A stretch of 64,000 bases of DNA from Dasypus novemcinctus (lineage: Eukaryota; Chordata; Mammalia; Cingulata; Dasypodidae), in the NCBI RefSeq assembly GCF_030445035.2, contig NC_080695.1, positions 62,001 to 126,000 on the forward strand, given 5' to 3'. The notes under the pieces were generated by a model that was not told the origin of the DNA, did no database searches, and was given only the letters and a program-made list of their open reading frames with translations. The position numbers were made by a program, and so were the translations under genes. Shown piece after piece: positions 50,328-62,235 of this stretch; position 1 is the first letter of the stretch; each line of letters opens with the position of its first letter.

Positions 50328-51288
50328 CTAGACTCTCTTCCAGGTCTCTCTCTCCTGTCTTTTCTTTTCAGGTTGTAACACTCTCTTTTGTATTTCTTGC
50401 AATGCTGGTCTTTTTGTTATAAAGTCTCTCATTTTCTGTTTATCTGTAAATATTCTAATCTCCCCCTCATTTTTAAAAGATAATCTTGCTGGGTATAAAA
50501 TCCTTGGCTGGCAATTTTTCTTCTCAAGTTTCTTACATACATCATACCACTGCCTTCTTACCTCCATGGTTTCTGATGAGAAATCAGCACTTAATCTTAA
50601 ATGTTATGCATTGCTTTTCTCTTGCTGCTCTTGGAATTCTCTCTTGGTCTCTCACATTCGACATTCTGATTAGTATGTGTCTCAGAGTTGGTCTATTTGG
50701 ATTTATTTGGATGGGAGTATGTTGTGCTTCTTGGACATGGATATCTATGTCCTTCAATAGAGTTGGGAACTTTTCCACCCTTATTTCTTCAAATATTCTT
50801 TCTGCCTCTTTTCCTTTCTCTTCTCCTTTTGGAACACCCATGACACATATATTTGCACATTTCTTGCTGCCATTTAGTTCCCTGACACCCTATTCAAATT
50901 TTTCCATTCTTTTCTTCATCTGTTCTTTTGTTTGTGCACATTGAGAGGCCATGTCTTCAAGCACAGCGATCCCTTCTTCTGCTTCCTCAAATCTGCTGTT
51001 ATATGCCTCCAGTGTATTTTTTATTTCACTTATTGCAGCTTTCATTCCCATTAGGACTGCTATTTTTCTATGTATGCTTTCAAATTCTTCTTTGTGCTCA
51101 TCCAATGTCTTCTTAAGATCCTTAATCTGTTTAGCCATGTCATTGAATTTATTCAGGAGATTTGTTTGAACATCTAAGATTAGTAATCTCAACTTCTTTA
51201 TGTCATCTGCAGGCTTATCTTGTTCTTGAATTGAGTCATCTCTTCCTCTGTCTTGGTATGGATTGTAACTTTTTGTTGGTTTTTCCAC
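50328..51288 (-). pseudogene. L1 ORF1 remnant
   Basis: Three adjacent minus-strand frames make up ORF1, the L1 RNA-binding protein. They are a coiled-coil part (51,288-50,890, heptad-rich with LEDMASQCAQTKEQ), an RRM-like part (50,841-50,584, GKEAERIFEEIRVEKFPTL) and the C-terminal domain (50,567-50,328, LSFKNEGEIRIF). Frame breaks between them mark a dead copy. Confidence 0.85.
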
Positions 51289-51299
51289 ATCTGGCTTGC

Positions 51300-53578
51300 T
51301 ACATGTATTTATTCTGGGTGCAGTTTTTCCCTTTAGTTTAGGGATTTCTTATCTTTCTCCTTTGCTGGTTGTGTAGTAGGGGTCAAGGATGTAGTTGTTG
51401 CTGTAAGCTATGGAGGCTGAAGCTGCCCGCATTGCCCTAGGAATTGATAAAATTTCTCCCACCTTTCTCCACTGTCAGGGGTAGGGACTGAGCTGTAACC
51501 ATGTATAATAATCCTAGTTGGGCACAGGACTGTCTGTATTCACCCAGAGACACTGATGAAGCTTCACACCCCTTCCTCCCCTACCTTAGGCAGAGATGGA
51601 GCTATAGTTTTGGTCAGCAATCTAAGCTGTGTGGGACCACAGTTGCTCAGGCAAACTGATGTATCATCAGACCCTTTTCCTGCCAGGAATGGGAATGGAC
51701 GCTCTGGAGTCCCCAACAATCTAATCTCTGTGAGCCAAATATGCCTGCAGTAGACCTGAGAGGCTTAGGAAGTACTGTCCCTTCTGCCCTTTAGGGGGTG
51801 TGAACAGAGTTACAAATGCTCAGCAGTTTAGTCTGGTAGGCTGAAATTTCCCACTGTTGCCTGGAGAGCCTGAGGAAACACCAGCCCCCTCCTATCCTAT
51901 TGGCTGGTGGGGGTGGTTCTATGGGTGTTCAACAGTTCAGTCCCTTTAGGGCAAGAATACCAGCCATTGCCTGGAGAGGTTGAGGAAACACCAGCCCCCT
52001 TCTATCCTCTTAAGGCATGGCTGGATCCACAGGCACCCGACAGTTCAGTCCCTGTTGGCTGAAAGTACCCACCATTGTCCAGAGAGGCTGTGGAGACACA
52101 AAAACCCTCTTATCCTATTGGGGTGGCGGTGGATTCATAGGCATTCAATAGTCCAGTCCATGCAGGCTGAAGGTTTGTCATTGCCCAAAAGGCTATGAAG
52201 AGACCAGTCCTCCTCTTTCCTATTGGGGGTGAGGGTGGGTCCACAAGTACCCACCAGTCCAGGCTGTGTGGGCCAAAAGCACCTGCATTTACCCAAAAAA
52301 GCTGGGGAAACACAGCTCATCTCTTATCCTATTGGGGATGGAGGTGGAGCCACTTGTGCCCAACAGTCAGACTTGTGCAGCCCAAAACTGTTGCCCTGAG
52401 AGGTTGAGGAAACACCAGCCTCCTCCTGTCCTGTGGGGGCACTGAGGTGGAGATGGGCTCAAAGGCACTCAACAAATCTGTGGGCTAAAACCCCCTGCCA
52501 TTGCCCAGAGAGGCCTAGGATACCCAGCTCCTCTCGTATTCTCTTGGGGTGCAGGAATGCAGGGTGTCTATTTGTCCTCTGCCAGTGGAGAGGACTTGCA
52601 CTTGCCTGGAGAGCCTGGTGAAGGTCCCTCCAGCTACCTCTCTGCTGGAGGTGGGGCTGGAGCATAGGCAAGGGCTGCAGTCCAATCTTGGTGGAAAGGA
52701 GTCGGTCCCTAACTTCACTGGATTTTAGTCAGCCAGGCTTCCCCTCATGCTGGGGGCAAAGTCAAGATGGTAGCTACTGGACTCTTTCCCACTTGGAAAG
52801 GCTCAGACCCTAGCTGACTCTAGTATTATACTTTAGCCAGCCGAGTCCACTAATCAGTAGCTGAGGTCAGTGGACATTGGTCTCTTCCTGCATTGTTTAT
52901 GGGAAATGGAGCTTCCAACTCCAGGCATAGAATAGTTCCTGAGGTGGATTGTGCCCCTAAAGTAGGATGGGCACCAGCCTCTGTGGTGTGGCTTACAGCT
53001 TCCCAGAGAGGTGGTGCAGGTCCCCCCAGCTTCCTCCCTGCTTGAGATGGCACTGGGGTTTAGGCTAGACCTGCAATCCAACCTGGGTAGAAAGAAACCA
53101 GCCCTTATAAGCACTGTGATTTTCTGTCAGCGCTGCTTCCCCCCCTGCCTGGGGTGGAGTCAGAATGGCAGCCACCAGCGTCCCCCTGACCTGGTCAGGT
53201 TCAAAGTTTAGTTGTTCTTAGGATTCTTCTTCAGCCTGCTGAATCCACTAGTCAGTAGCTGAAGTCGGTGCCACACCATGTTTTCCTCCCGTTTTTATTG
53301 GGAGAGATGGAATTTCCAACCCCAACCACGGAATAGCTCTGAGGCAGCTTGCCTGCCACAGACATGAACCTCCATGAGTGGAGGGCTCTACTCACTATTC
53401 CTCTATGCCGGCAGGTAGTCTCCTCCTACCACACTCTCAAGGATGTTTCAGTATACTCTTCTGGTCTCCTGGGTACTCCAAAAGTTGCTTTAGGTAGCTC
53501 TGGGTGACCATCAACCACCCTGTTTCAGGAGCTAACTACAGGAGTTCCTTACTCTGGCGCCATCTTGACTCCACCACC
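51300..53578 (-). promoter_or_regulatory. L1 5' UTR with tandem arrays
   Basis: About 2.3 kb of GC-richer sequence lies upstream of ORF1. Between about 51,818 and 52,570 it contains roughly seven imperfect units of about 105-110 bp, each with a cagtccag-like start, a ccattgcc(t/c)agagaggct middle and a tatcctattggggtgg end. From about 52,617 to 53,350 there are two copies of a longer unit of about 394 bp. Monomer-built promoters are known from rodent L1s; the similar role here is inferred. Confidence 0.7.
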
Positions 53579-53592
53579 CAAACTCAGCTTTT
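53579..53592. repeat. Target-site duplication, 5' side of the full-length L1
   Basis: caaactcagctttt directly follows the L1 5' terminus and matches 44,463-44,476 exactly. Confidence 0.85.
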
Positions 53593-54775
53593 AATTGCAT
53601 TGACTTTCCCCTCAGCATCGGACATGATTCCCAGGGATGAGCCTCCCTGACACCGAGGGATGACTATGAAGAAGTGGCTGGTAAAGCAACTGGAAAAAGA
53701 CCTTAAATAAAAGGGGAGAAAGATAAAGATCAATAAGTTTATATGACTGAAAGACTTCAAAGAGAGACGGAAGGTCATCAGAGAGGTAACACTAATGCAT
53801 GTCTCAGCAGGATATCAAAGACAGTCAAAGTAGATACTACTGCAAATAGTGGGGCTCCTGAGGGCTCCAGAGACACCCAGGTCCTACGGTCATGGCAGAT
53901 AGCTCTTGAGTTTGGTTCCTTGCCAGCGGGCCATGCTTTGGAGTTTATGCTTCTGAGTGTGACAGGTTGACTCAGTTGTGACTTCTCTCCTCGTGCCTCT
54001 TCTGTCCCTTCTCTTTGAAGCTATAGCTGGTGCTGGACTTGGTAGGTGTATGTCCAAGAAACTTGAATCTTTGGTCTGTCCATGTGCCAGCTGGGCCCTG
54101 AGCCTCAGTGGAGTTGCAACACCTACTCTCCAATTCACTGGACCCACCCAGGATAACTAACAAGGAGGTGAGGATGGTCACCCACCACACCAAGAACCGA
54201 GAGTCTACAACCGCAAGCAGGAGTCCCATCCATCAGCCATATGGGATAGAAGCCCCCCTCAATTAGAGGGGGAGGGGGCATCACCATCCCAGAGTCCTCA
54301 GGACTGGGGAATAAAATATGGACTAGAATGTTCTTACTGGTTTTCTACCATGGACTTTTTATGATTCTAGTAATGGAAGAACTTGTGGAGACAGTGACCA
54401 TTGGAGGTGCTGAAATCATGGAGAGGTAAAAAGAGGTGTAATATGGGGGCACTTCTGAGACTTGGAATTGTCCTGAATGACATTGCAAAGACAGATATAG
54501 ACCATTATACATCCTGCCATAACCTACAGAATGGAGTGTGAGAGAGTGTAAACTACAGTGTAAACTATAATCCAGGCAGTGCATCAATGCTCCAAAATGT
54601 GTTCATCAATCACAGTGAATGTACCACACTAAGGAAAGAAACTGTTAATATGGGAAAAGTAGAAGGTGTGAGGAGTGGGTCATATAGGAATCCCGTATAT
54701 TTTTTTATGTAACATTTGATGTAATCTAAGTATCTTTTAAAAATAAATAAAAACGCATTCAGAGAAAAAAGACAT
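53593..54775 (+). repeat. Family A interspersed repeat, 3' continuation
   Basis: Continues the copy cut at 44,476. It contains the gagcctccctgacaccgagg block, the tttatatgactgaaagac block at 53,738 and, at the end, tatgtaacatttgatgtaat followed by an A-rich tail (aaaaataaataaaaac, about 54,738). This shows that the family ends in an A-rich tail on this strand. Confidence 0.65.
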
Positions 54776-55870
54776 ACTACATAGAAATACAGGTGAGTAG
54801 GACAGGAGTCTTTTCATAGCAAAGGAAGAAGGCAGCGGTGGGTGGAGGTGCAGCATGGAAGAATCACATGAGCAAGAAAAGAGGGTCAGCAGGAAATGGT
54901 TTACTGAATTAAAACACCTTTAAAAAATTAAGGTGAAACTAACACTTTTTCAGTTAAACATTGAGAGCAATTTGTTGACACAGAACTGCACTGCAAGAAA
55001 TGTGAAGGCAGTTCTGCCGACGGAAAGGAGAGGATAGATGAAAATCTAGAGCTACGCACAGGAAAGGTCCGTTCCAGAAAGAGAACTAACAAATATAGAA
55101 GACATTTTCCTCAATAAAAACATTAAAAAGATTATTGATAATGTGTTCTGTGGTTTACAGCATATGTAGAAGTACCCTTGTGACAACAATGCAGAGGAGG
55201 TGAGAGGGAAATTGGAAGCCTAATGTAAGGCTCTTACACATAAGTGAAGTTGTATAATATTATATTTATGAATTAGTAGACATTTTAGGTTGATAGAAAA
55301 TTGAGCAGATCGTACAGAGTTCCCATGAGCCCCTTTCTTTCCTCACCCTCCCCCTGCTCACAGTTTTCCCTGTTAATTCCAACTTGAATTGATTCAGTTG
55401 ATGAGCTGATACTGATCCTTCTCATAAACCAAAGTCCACAGTCTGCATCAGGGTTGACTTGTCGTGCTGCACATTTCTGGGGGCTGACAGATGCATCACG
55501 TTGTGTGTCTCCACAATCCTATCATAGGGTTGTATCAAGTCTCCCAAGACTAGAGATTCACATTTCAACAAAATCTCAAGCAAAACCTCAAGGGACTTTT
55601 TTTGGTAGAAACCGACAAGCTGATTCTAAAATTTATATGGAAAAATAAAGGAACTAGAATCACCAAAATAAATTTGAAAAAGAAGAGCATTGAGAGACTT
55701 GATCTCAAGGTGCATTTAGGGTTAGGCAAAGATTTCTTGACTAGGGCTCAAAAAGCTCAGGCCATTGAACAAAATGGTGCAATTTGTATATCATTCAAGC
55801 TTAAAATTTCTCCTCTTAAAAGTAAACGCAAATGCATCTGTGCCAGCCCTGGAGCAGTTAGTGTCTGCTG
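54776..55870 (+). mobile_element. Unassigned sequence followed by an old L1 ORF2 fragment
   Basis: No feature is recognised from 54,776 to about 55,250. A LINE 3'-end-like block follows (55,260-55,540). From about 55,545 the plus strand carries a decayed L1 ORF2 piece (DKLILKFIWKNKGTRITK at about 55,605-55,660) joined to a further L1-like phrase near 55,730-55,770. Frames are short and broken. Confidence 0.5.
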
Positions 55871-56044
55871 CTAGGGTTTCCACCACTGATGCAAGAAAAA
55901 GACGGTTTTTGTACTTTCTGTCTCTCTGGTTTTGTCAGCCAGGATTGAATGGGGGGAATACAGGAAACTCTATAATCATGGGGAAGGGGAAATAGTCTTG
56001 GCAACTCAGAAATAAATCTGAAAACAGCAAAAAAAAAGTAATTA

Positions 56045-56405
56045 CAGGGAAACAGATGTGGCTCAAGCAGTTGGACACCCGCCTACCACACGGGAGGTCA
56101 CAGGTTTGGTTCCTCGTGACTCCGAAAGAAGATGAGCAAGGCAGCGAGCTGACGAGAGGGGCTGGTGCAGCAAGCTGATGCAATGAGACGACACAATGAG
56201 GAATCACAATGAGAGACACAACAGGCAGTGAATGGAGGTGCCTCAGGCAATTGAGCACCTCCCTCCCACACGGTAAGTCCCGGGTTCAGTTGTCAATGTC
56301 TCCTGAGAAGATGAGCACACAACGAAGAGACAAAGTAAGCAGATAGGAAGTGCAAACCCTGAGAGCAGGGAGACATATCAATAAAATAAATCTTTAACAA
56401 CAATG
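56045..56405 (+). mobile_element. Dimeric tRNA-derived SINE (DAS-type)
   Basis: Two tRNA-like units lie in tandem. The first has an A-box-like tggctcaagcagttgg and a B-box-like caggtttggttcct (about 56,058-56,118). The second has gcctcaggcaattgag and cgggttcagttgtc (about 56,240-56,296). A tail of aataaaataaatctttaaca ends near 56,400. Internal Pol III promoter boxes and the dimer structure fit a tRNA-derived SINE. This is the best single clue that the genome is xenarthran, from memory of the family. Confidence 0.75.
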
Positions 56406-56519
56406 AAAAAAGTAAATTTAGTTAGGAAAAAGTAAGTAAGAGGCACCAATGAGGAGACAATGTTTGAAAAACATCTCATAAAAGATAAGTGTAGGAAAGG
56501 GTTGAGTTTAATTTTACAA

Positions 56520-58510
56520 AGGGGAAGCGAGAGCCGTCTCTGCCCTTCGAGGAGGAAGGGCAGTGGGTTCTAGCAGCTTTGGCATCCGGGAATTTGAAAA
56601 GTGGCACCAAAACGGGGTGGAGGGGGGACCGGCACCAATGGTGAGAACTGAGGGCTTGACCAGTAGTGCAGACAGCACCAAACTTGAAAAGCGCCAGGGG
56701 TGAAAGTGGCGTGGAGCCCGCCAGCCCGCCCAGGTGTAGAGTGTGGGAGCAGCGACAGGGGTGGGAACCCCGGAACTTAGACCTTCGGTCAGGCTGTAGC
56801 CCCGCAGGACCCTCTCGTGGGAGCAGGGGGGACCCGCGTGTTAGGGTTAGGGCCTAAACGTCAGTGTTTCTTGCTGTTTGGCGCGCAGGCCACTTTATCC
56901 GGGTCGCGCCCATTCTTGCAAGATGGTTAACAAAGTTCTCTTCTCCTCCACAATCGGGTGAGCCTTTGTGCTCCTGCGGCTGCAGCTTTCTTTCTAAGAG
57001 AAAGGACCAGGAATCGTGGGAGACGGTGACGGGCCCCCAGGCAGAGCTCAGTGCTCTCGCGGAAACAATGGAGAAAGGGCCAGAAGCTGCCCGCCGGCCC
57101 TGCTTGGGGGTCAGCAGACCAGGGCAGTGCCCACAGCTCCCTGGAGGGAGAGGGACAGCGACCAGGAAGACGAAACCACAACCATGAGTGCCCAAGCCCC
57201 CGGGCCCCCCCACCCCCAGACACTAAGCTGGGAAGCCCCTGGACCGCTGCAGCCAGCTGAGAGGGGGCAGACGCCGTCCTCCCTTCAGCTGTTTCGGGGA
57301 AAGGGAGGGGCTCGGGGGCTTTTCTCCAGTGACTTCATCGGCAGAGCTGCTCTGAGTCTTGACCTGGAGACTCAGCCCAGGTCCCAGGAAAGCCCAGGCT
57401 GAAGCACCTGGTGCAGGGGCGCTGACGAGCGCCTCCTGCTGGCTGTGCTGGAAACTGCATGGACAAAAACTGCTCCCCGTATCTGCATCCAGCCCCTGGG
57501 AGAAAATCTGCACCCGGCTAGGGATTCCCCAGCCTCATTTTGAAAACTTAAGCTGGGAAATTTTAAAGACTGAGAATAAGTTGAATCAAATATCAAAGAA
57601 AAGCTGGTGGCGGGGGGGGGGAGAGAAACAAGCAAGAGTGAGAAATTGGCCATCAGAGTAAATACACCAACATATTCAGAGGCCTAGATATGAGGAAGAA
57701 ATTACAAGCCATACCAGGAAACAGGAAGAGAGAGCCCAGCCACCTCTTAAGACAATTAATCAGTGATAATTGATTTAAGACAATTAGTGATCAGCACACC
57801 ACTCTCCTAAATCACTTCACAGGATTTAAAGAAAATATGACTAAAGCAATAAAGGATATGAAGAAGATACTGGTAAAGCATAAAGAACAATTTGGAAACC
57901 TGTAAAGAAAAGTAACAGACCTTATGGGAATGAAAGACATGATGGACTAGATTAAAAACACACTAGAGGCTCAGAGGAGCAGATCTGAATTGCTTGAAGA
58001 CAAAATTAGTGATTTAGAAGGCACAACATCTGAACTGAAAAAGACAGGAGAACAGAAAGAGAAGAGAATGGAAAAAATGGAACAGTGTCCCAGGACTTGA
58101 ATGATGATGCAAAATGCACAAACATTTGCTTCATTGGTGTCCCAGAAGAAGAAGAGAATGCAAAAGGGGCAGAAAGAATATTTGAGGAAATTATGACTGA
58201 AAACTTGCCAACCCTTATGAAGGACATAAAATCAATATCCAAGGAAAATGCCCCCCAAACAGAATGAATCCAAATAGACCTATCCAGAGACACCTACTAT
58301 TCACAATGACCAATATCAGAGATAAAGAGGGATTCTGCAAGCAGCAAGAGAAAAGCAAAGCATCACATACAAGGGAAACTCGATAAGATTAAGTGCCAAC
58401 CTTTCATCAGAAACCAGGGAAGACAGAGGAAAGTGTAATGATGTATTTACTGAGACAAAGTGCTAGCCGAGAATTCTGTATCTGTCAAAGCTGTCCTTCA
58501 AAAATGAGGG
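56520..58510 (+). mobile_element. L1 5' UTR and ORF1 (different subfamily), cut by the retrovirus
   Basis: A GC-rich 5' UTR (about 56,520-57,650) precedes a broken ORF1. A coiled-coil region is at about 57,830-58,080, and the RRM-like part at 58,085-58,267 includes FIGVPEEEENAKGAERIFEE. The C-terminal part ends at 58,510 in ccttcaaaaatgaggg, where an intact L1 would continue. The 5' UTR shows no tandem monomers and differs from that of the minus-strand L1. Several stops interrupt ORF1. Confidence 0.8.
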
Positions 58511-58956
58511 TGTGTGGGAAACAAAGGCATGTTGTATCCATGGAAGCAAGTTACTTCCTTGACCATCGAGTCATGCTGTCTCCATCGCTATATGTGCAGA
58601 TCATAAATCTAGCAAGGTGATGTGTATGCTCAGGTGAAATGAGGACTAGGTAGAGTGGGACAACCTGGGCAACAAGATTTATGGGTATGTTTTCTCAACG
58701 ATATAATAGAACATTGAAATTTTGAACTTTGAATTATAATCATAGCATTTGATCCATTGTGTTACACAGGTTGAGGTAATGGGAATAGTTAGCGAGAATA
58801 GTTGCTGGTTCTCACGGTTGCTTGGGGTATACAAAGAAGCCCCTGAGATTAATAAACTTGTCTGATGAGCTTGAGGCTTCAATGCTCTCAGATCCCCTGA
58901 TCCCAATCTCTCTTTGTCTTTCATTCCCGATACCCTTCGTGTCCGTGACTCCGACA
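58511..58956 (+). repeat. 5' LTR of an endogenous retrovirus
   Basis: A 446-bp segment begins with TG (tgtgtggg) and ends with CA (ctccgaca). It lies directly between the L1 ORF1 break and the primer-binding site. AATAAA is at 58,851-58,856, about 105 bp before the end, as expected for the R region. No second LTR is in view, so the ends rest on the TG...CA rule and the flanking features. Confidence 0.7.
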
Positions 58957-58958
58957 TC

Positions 58959-58976
58959 TGGCACCCAACATGGGGC
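58959..58976 (+). other. Retroviral primer-binding site, lysine tRNA type
   Basis: tggcacccaacatggggc, two bases after the LTR, matches the tRNA-Lys(1,2) primer-binding consensus except at two positions, both of which are G-to-A changes at former CpG sites. This fits an ERV-K-like (class II) element. Confidence 0.8.
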
Positions 58977-59136
58977 CTGAAGCAGTGACTGCAGCAGAGA
59001 TTCTTCCATGGCAGTATCGGGAATGCGGAACTGAAAACCTTCCTGAAAGGTTGAGGCGTCCATCAAAAGGTGACTTGAATTTGACAATACAGTGGTGAGA
59101 ATCTTAATTAATTTTGTTTTCCACTAGCATCAGGGT

Positions 59137-60531
59137 ATGGGTAATCAACCAGGACGTCTGGAAGAATATTCACAGGTACTAAAACCTCTTTTAAATACTG
59201 TCGGAGTCTCAGTGAAAACTGCTGATTTACTTGAACTTTTTGCTCTAGTGCAAAAACACTGTTATTGGTTTCAGCCACAAGGAAAAAATCTTTTAAATCT
59301 TCAACAGTGGAAACAGGTAATGAGGCGCTACATAGAGCATACCAAAAAGGAGAGACTATCCCACTGTCGGTGTGGGCTTCAGGACAACAGATTGCAGCAG
59401 CCTTAGACCTGCCGCAGTCTGAAGCAGAGGAGGAAGAAATCACCGTCTTTTCCAGGGAGCCCCATGAAACGGGCCATCAGAGTGAGGACAGGGAAGAAAT
59501 AGAGGTCAAGGATGATGATGAGGATGAGCTCCCTGATGAGAAAGAAACTAACCCTTTCTGCCTAAGCAGATGTCTAAATTGAATATTTCTAAAGGCAGCA
59601 TTTACCCTAATTTGTGTCATGTAGCCCCTACGATCCCACCGGTTACAATGCCTATAGCCCTGGGAATATTTACTGATGCCATTGACACCAGGCCCTACAC
59701 TAACAACGTGTTTGTACCTAATCCAGTTCCAACTACTCCCTTAATGCATTGTTTGCTGCAAGGATCTCGGCAGGGGTATCTTGAAGCAATGCAATTACTA
59801 ACAGCTTTCCCAGTAAATATTCAACAAGTTTCCCCAGAGGCAAACAACCCTCAAGGAGGATATAATTTTCATCATGAACCCCTGCCACTTAAAATTCTGA
59901 AAGAACTTAAACAAGCCTGTGCACAATTTGGAACTAATAGTCCTTACACTTTTGGCTTAGTGCAGGGGCTGGCTCAAGCTGACCGCCTTATCCCCTGGGA
60001 TTGGGACATCCTGGCTAGCACTGTTTTAAGCTCGGCTGAGTTTTTGCAATTTAAACCTGGTGGACAGATGAAGCCAATATGATTGCACGCCGTAACGCAG
60101 CACAGACTCCTCCCCTTCTTATTTCTGCTGAACAATTACTGGGTATTGGTGATTGGTCTGGAATTCAAAGACAGCTCCAATACAATGATCAGGCCATAGC
60201 ACAAGTGCACAATTCATGTTTGGCAGCTTGGAAACGGATTTGTGCACCTGGAAAACCTACTCAATCTTTTGCCAAAGTGATCCAGGGAGTTAATGAACCA
60301 TATGTGGAATTAGTAGCCCGAGTAACTGACATTTTGATGAAAATGATTGAGATACCAGAAGCAAGAAAGTTAATTTTGTTAATGTTTGCTTTTGATCAGG
60401 CTAACAGTGACTATAAAAAGGTGGTCTTGGTCACAGCCTTTAAAAGTAGCTCGAAGGAGAAGAGAAAGAAAAGAAATTGTTTTGAATGTGGGAAGCCTAG
60501 TCACTATCAGAAAGAATGTAGATCTTTCTAG
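59137..60531 (+). pseudogene. Defective endogenous betaretrovirus-like gag
   Basis: The frame opens with a myristoylation-type MGN start at 59,137 (matrix), shifts frame near 59,350 and again near 59,570, giving capsid (59,570-60,082), and once more at about 60,079. The last piece has the major homology region (about 60,280-60,330) and a nucleocapsid zinc knuckle CFECGKPSHYQKEC (C-X2-C-X4-H-X4-C) near 60,479-60,520. In betaretroviruses gag forms the internal particle. Three frame changes make this copy non-coding as a whole. Confidence 0.85.
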
Positions 60532-60539
60532 CCCTAGAA

Positions 60540-62235
60540 CATTGTCTGTAGAGGCTGAAAAAGAGTTGGTGTTGATAGAGGATCGAGTCTTTCAAGGGTA
60601 ATTAACACAAATAGAACCTGACAAAGCTATTGATTTGATTATTTTCTCAACTCCTCAATCTCCTATGGCTTTATTTTGGCAAGAAGGTATATTGGAAAGT
60701 TTTTTTTTTTTTACCTAATAATAAACAAAAGAGATTGCAAACGTATCTCCAAAAAATTATTTCCATTCTAGCAAAAGGCTGTGTTAGATTGTTATAATTA
60801 AAGGTGTCTGATCCAGACAGGATTATTTGTGATCTTTCTCATGAAGAAATTCAACACTTATATATAACTAATCCTCAATGGCAAATTGCTATTAGTAATT
60901 TTCAAGGCATTATTGATAATCATTATCCTACTTCCAAATTGTTAACGTTCTTATGAAGAACCACTTGGATTTTACCAAAAATTGTGAAAACTGTTCCTAT
61001 TGAAAATGCATGTACAGTATTTACTGATGGTAGCAGTAATGGAAAAGCAGCATACGTTACTTCTCAAAAAGAACAGGTTTGGCAGACTCCTTATTCGCCT
61101 GCTCAACACACAGAGCTTTCAGTCATCATTAAGGTTTTACAAACATTTCAGGAGCCCTTGAATATTGTCTCTGATTCTGAATATGTGTGTTTAACTGTGG
61201 CTCATATTGAAACAGCTCGTATGTTTATTACTGATGAATTGTCTCAACTTTTTGCCGACCTTCAGGCCCTCATTCGGTAAAGAAGTCAGCCCATACATAT
61301 TACTCATATCCGGTCTCCTTCTTCCCTTCCTGGTCCTCTAGCTACCCAAAATGCCCAAGCTGATCTGTTAGTGGGATGTTTGCAGGATGCAACTAAATAT
61401 CATGCATTGACTCATATTAATACTAAGGGACTTAGACATAAATTTCCTCAATTGAAAAAACACCAATCTCAAGAGAGTATTCGCACCTGTCCCACCTGTG
61501 GACCCTTGGCCACAGTGCCTTTTCAGGCTGGAACTAACCCCAGAGGCCTGGCTCCTAATCAACTGTGGCAGATGGATGTTACTCACATACCATCATTTGG
61601 TAAATTACGATATGTTCATGTCTGTGTTGACACTTACTCTCATTTTTTGTGGGCTACTGCACAAAGTGGTGAACATTTTCATCATGTTCGTTCCCATTTG
61701 TGGTCTGCTTTTGCTGTGATGGGATGCCCCTTGAAAATTAAAACTGATAATGGCCCTTCCTACACCAGTAAGCCTTTTGCTTCCTTTTGCTCTACATATG
61801 CTATTGAGCATGTTACTAGTATTCCTTACAATCCTACAAGTCAAGCCATAGTTGAACACAGTTTCCCTAAAAACTATACTTTTAAAACAAAAAGGGGGAG
61901 ATGATGGTATTATAACACCAAAAGATGAATTGGGAAAAGCTTTATTTACTTTAAATTTTCTTAATGTTTATAATTCACTGACACCTGCAGAATGTCACTT
62001 TGGAAAATGTCAAACATCTATAATGGACACTGGAAATGAAGATCAACCAATATTCTGGAAAGATATTTTAAGCAAGGAATGGAAAAAAGGCAGGATTAAA
62101 GTATGGGGGCGAGGCTATGCTCTTGTCATTTCAGAAAATGGAGAGCAAATTTGGCTACCTGTGAAGAGGATTAAACCCCGGAATGAAGAGATGGGTTCTC
62201 CTACAATTTCTGATGATGGTGATCGTAAGTAATGA
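60540..62235 (+). pseudogene. Defective endogenous retroviral pol with large internal deletion
   Basis: Directly after the nucleocapsid, the sequence jumps to the connection part of reverse transcriptase (about 60,610-60,980, with stops and a T-run at 60,701). The protease and the polymerase fingers/palm with its catalytic motif are absent. RNase H follows at 60,984-61,280 with TDGSSNGKA, an acidic E near ELSVI and SDSEYV. Integrase runs from about 61,370 to 62,232: a His/Cys zinc region with CPTC, then the three acidic residues in QMDVTHIP, KTDNGPSY and IVEHS. A frame change lies near 61,860. It is not functional. Confidence 0.85.

Larger units (their letters stand above)
44477..53578 (-). 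mobile_element. Near full-length L1 LINE, interrupted by later insertions
   Basis: Read on the minus strand, the 5' end starts at about 53,578 (ggagtcaagatggcgcc near 53,570, typical of L1). A long 5' UTR runs to about 51,300, then ORF1 (51,288-50,328), ORF2 (about 49,951 to 45,375) and a 3' UTR to 44,477. ORF2 shows the endonuclease domain (49,951-49,457), reverse transcriptase (48,294-47,297, in pieces) and the C-terminal Cys-rich/CPS region (45,608-45,375). Insertions lie at 46,445-47,300, about 48,530-48,640 and 48,930-49,340. Frames are broken, so it is inactive. Identical 14-bp flanks show a single insertion event into family A. Confidence 0.92.

Noticed and set aside
51818-52570. Regularly spaced repeats considered as a CRISPR-like array
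   Set aside because: The units are imperfect head-to-tail tandem repeats without distinct spacers, within an L1 5' UTR of a mammalian genome.
56058-56300. Possible tRNA genes
   Set aside because: The tRNA-like boxes belong to a dimeric SINE; the units do not fold into an intact cloverleaf by eye and end in an A-rich tail.
56838-56853. ttagggttaggg resembling telomere repeat
   Set aside because: Only two units, inside an L1 5' UTR; far too short to be an interstitial telomere array.
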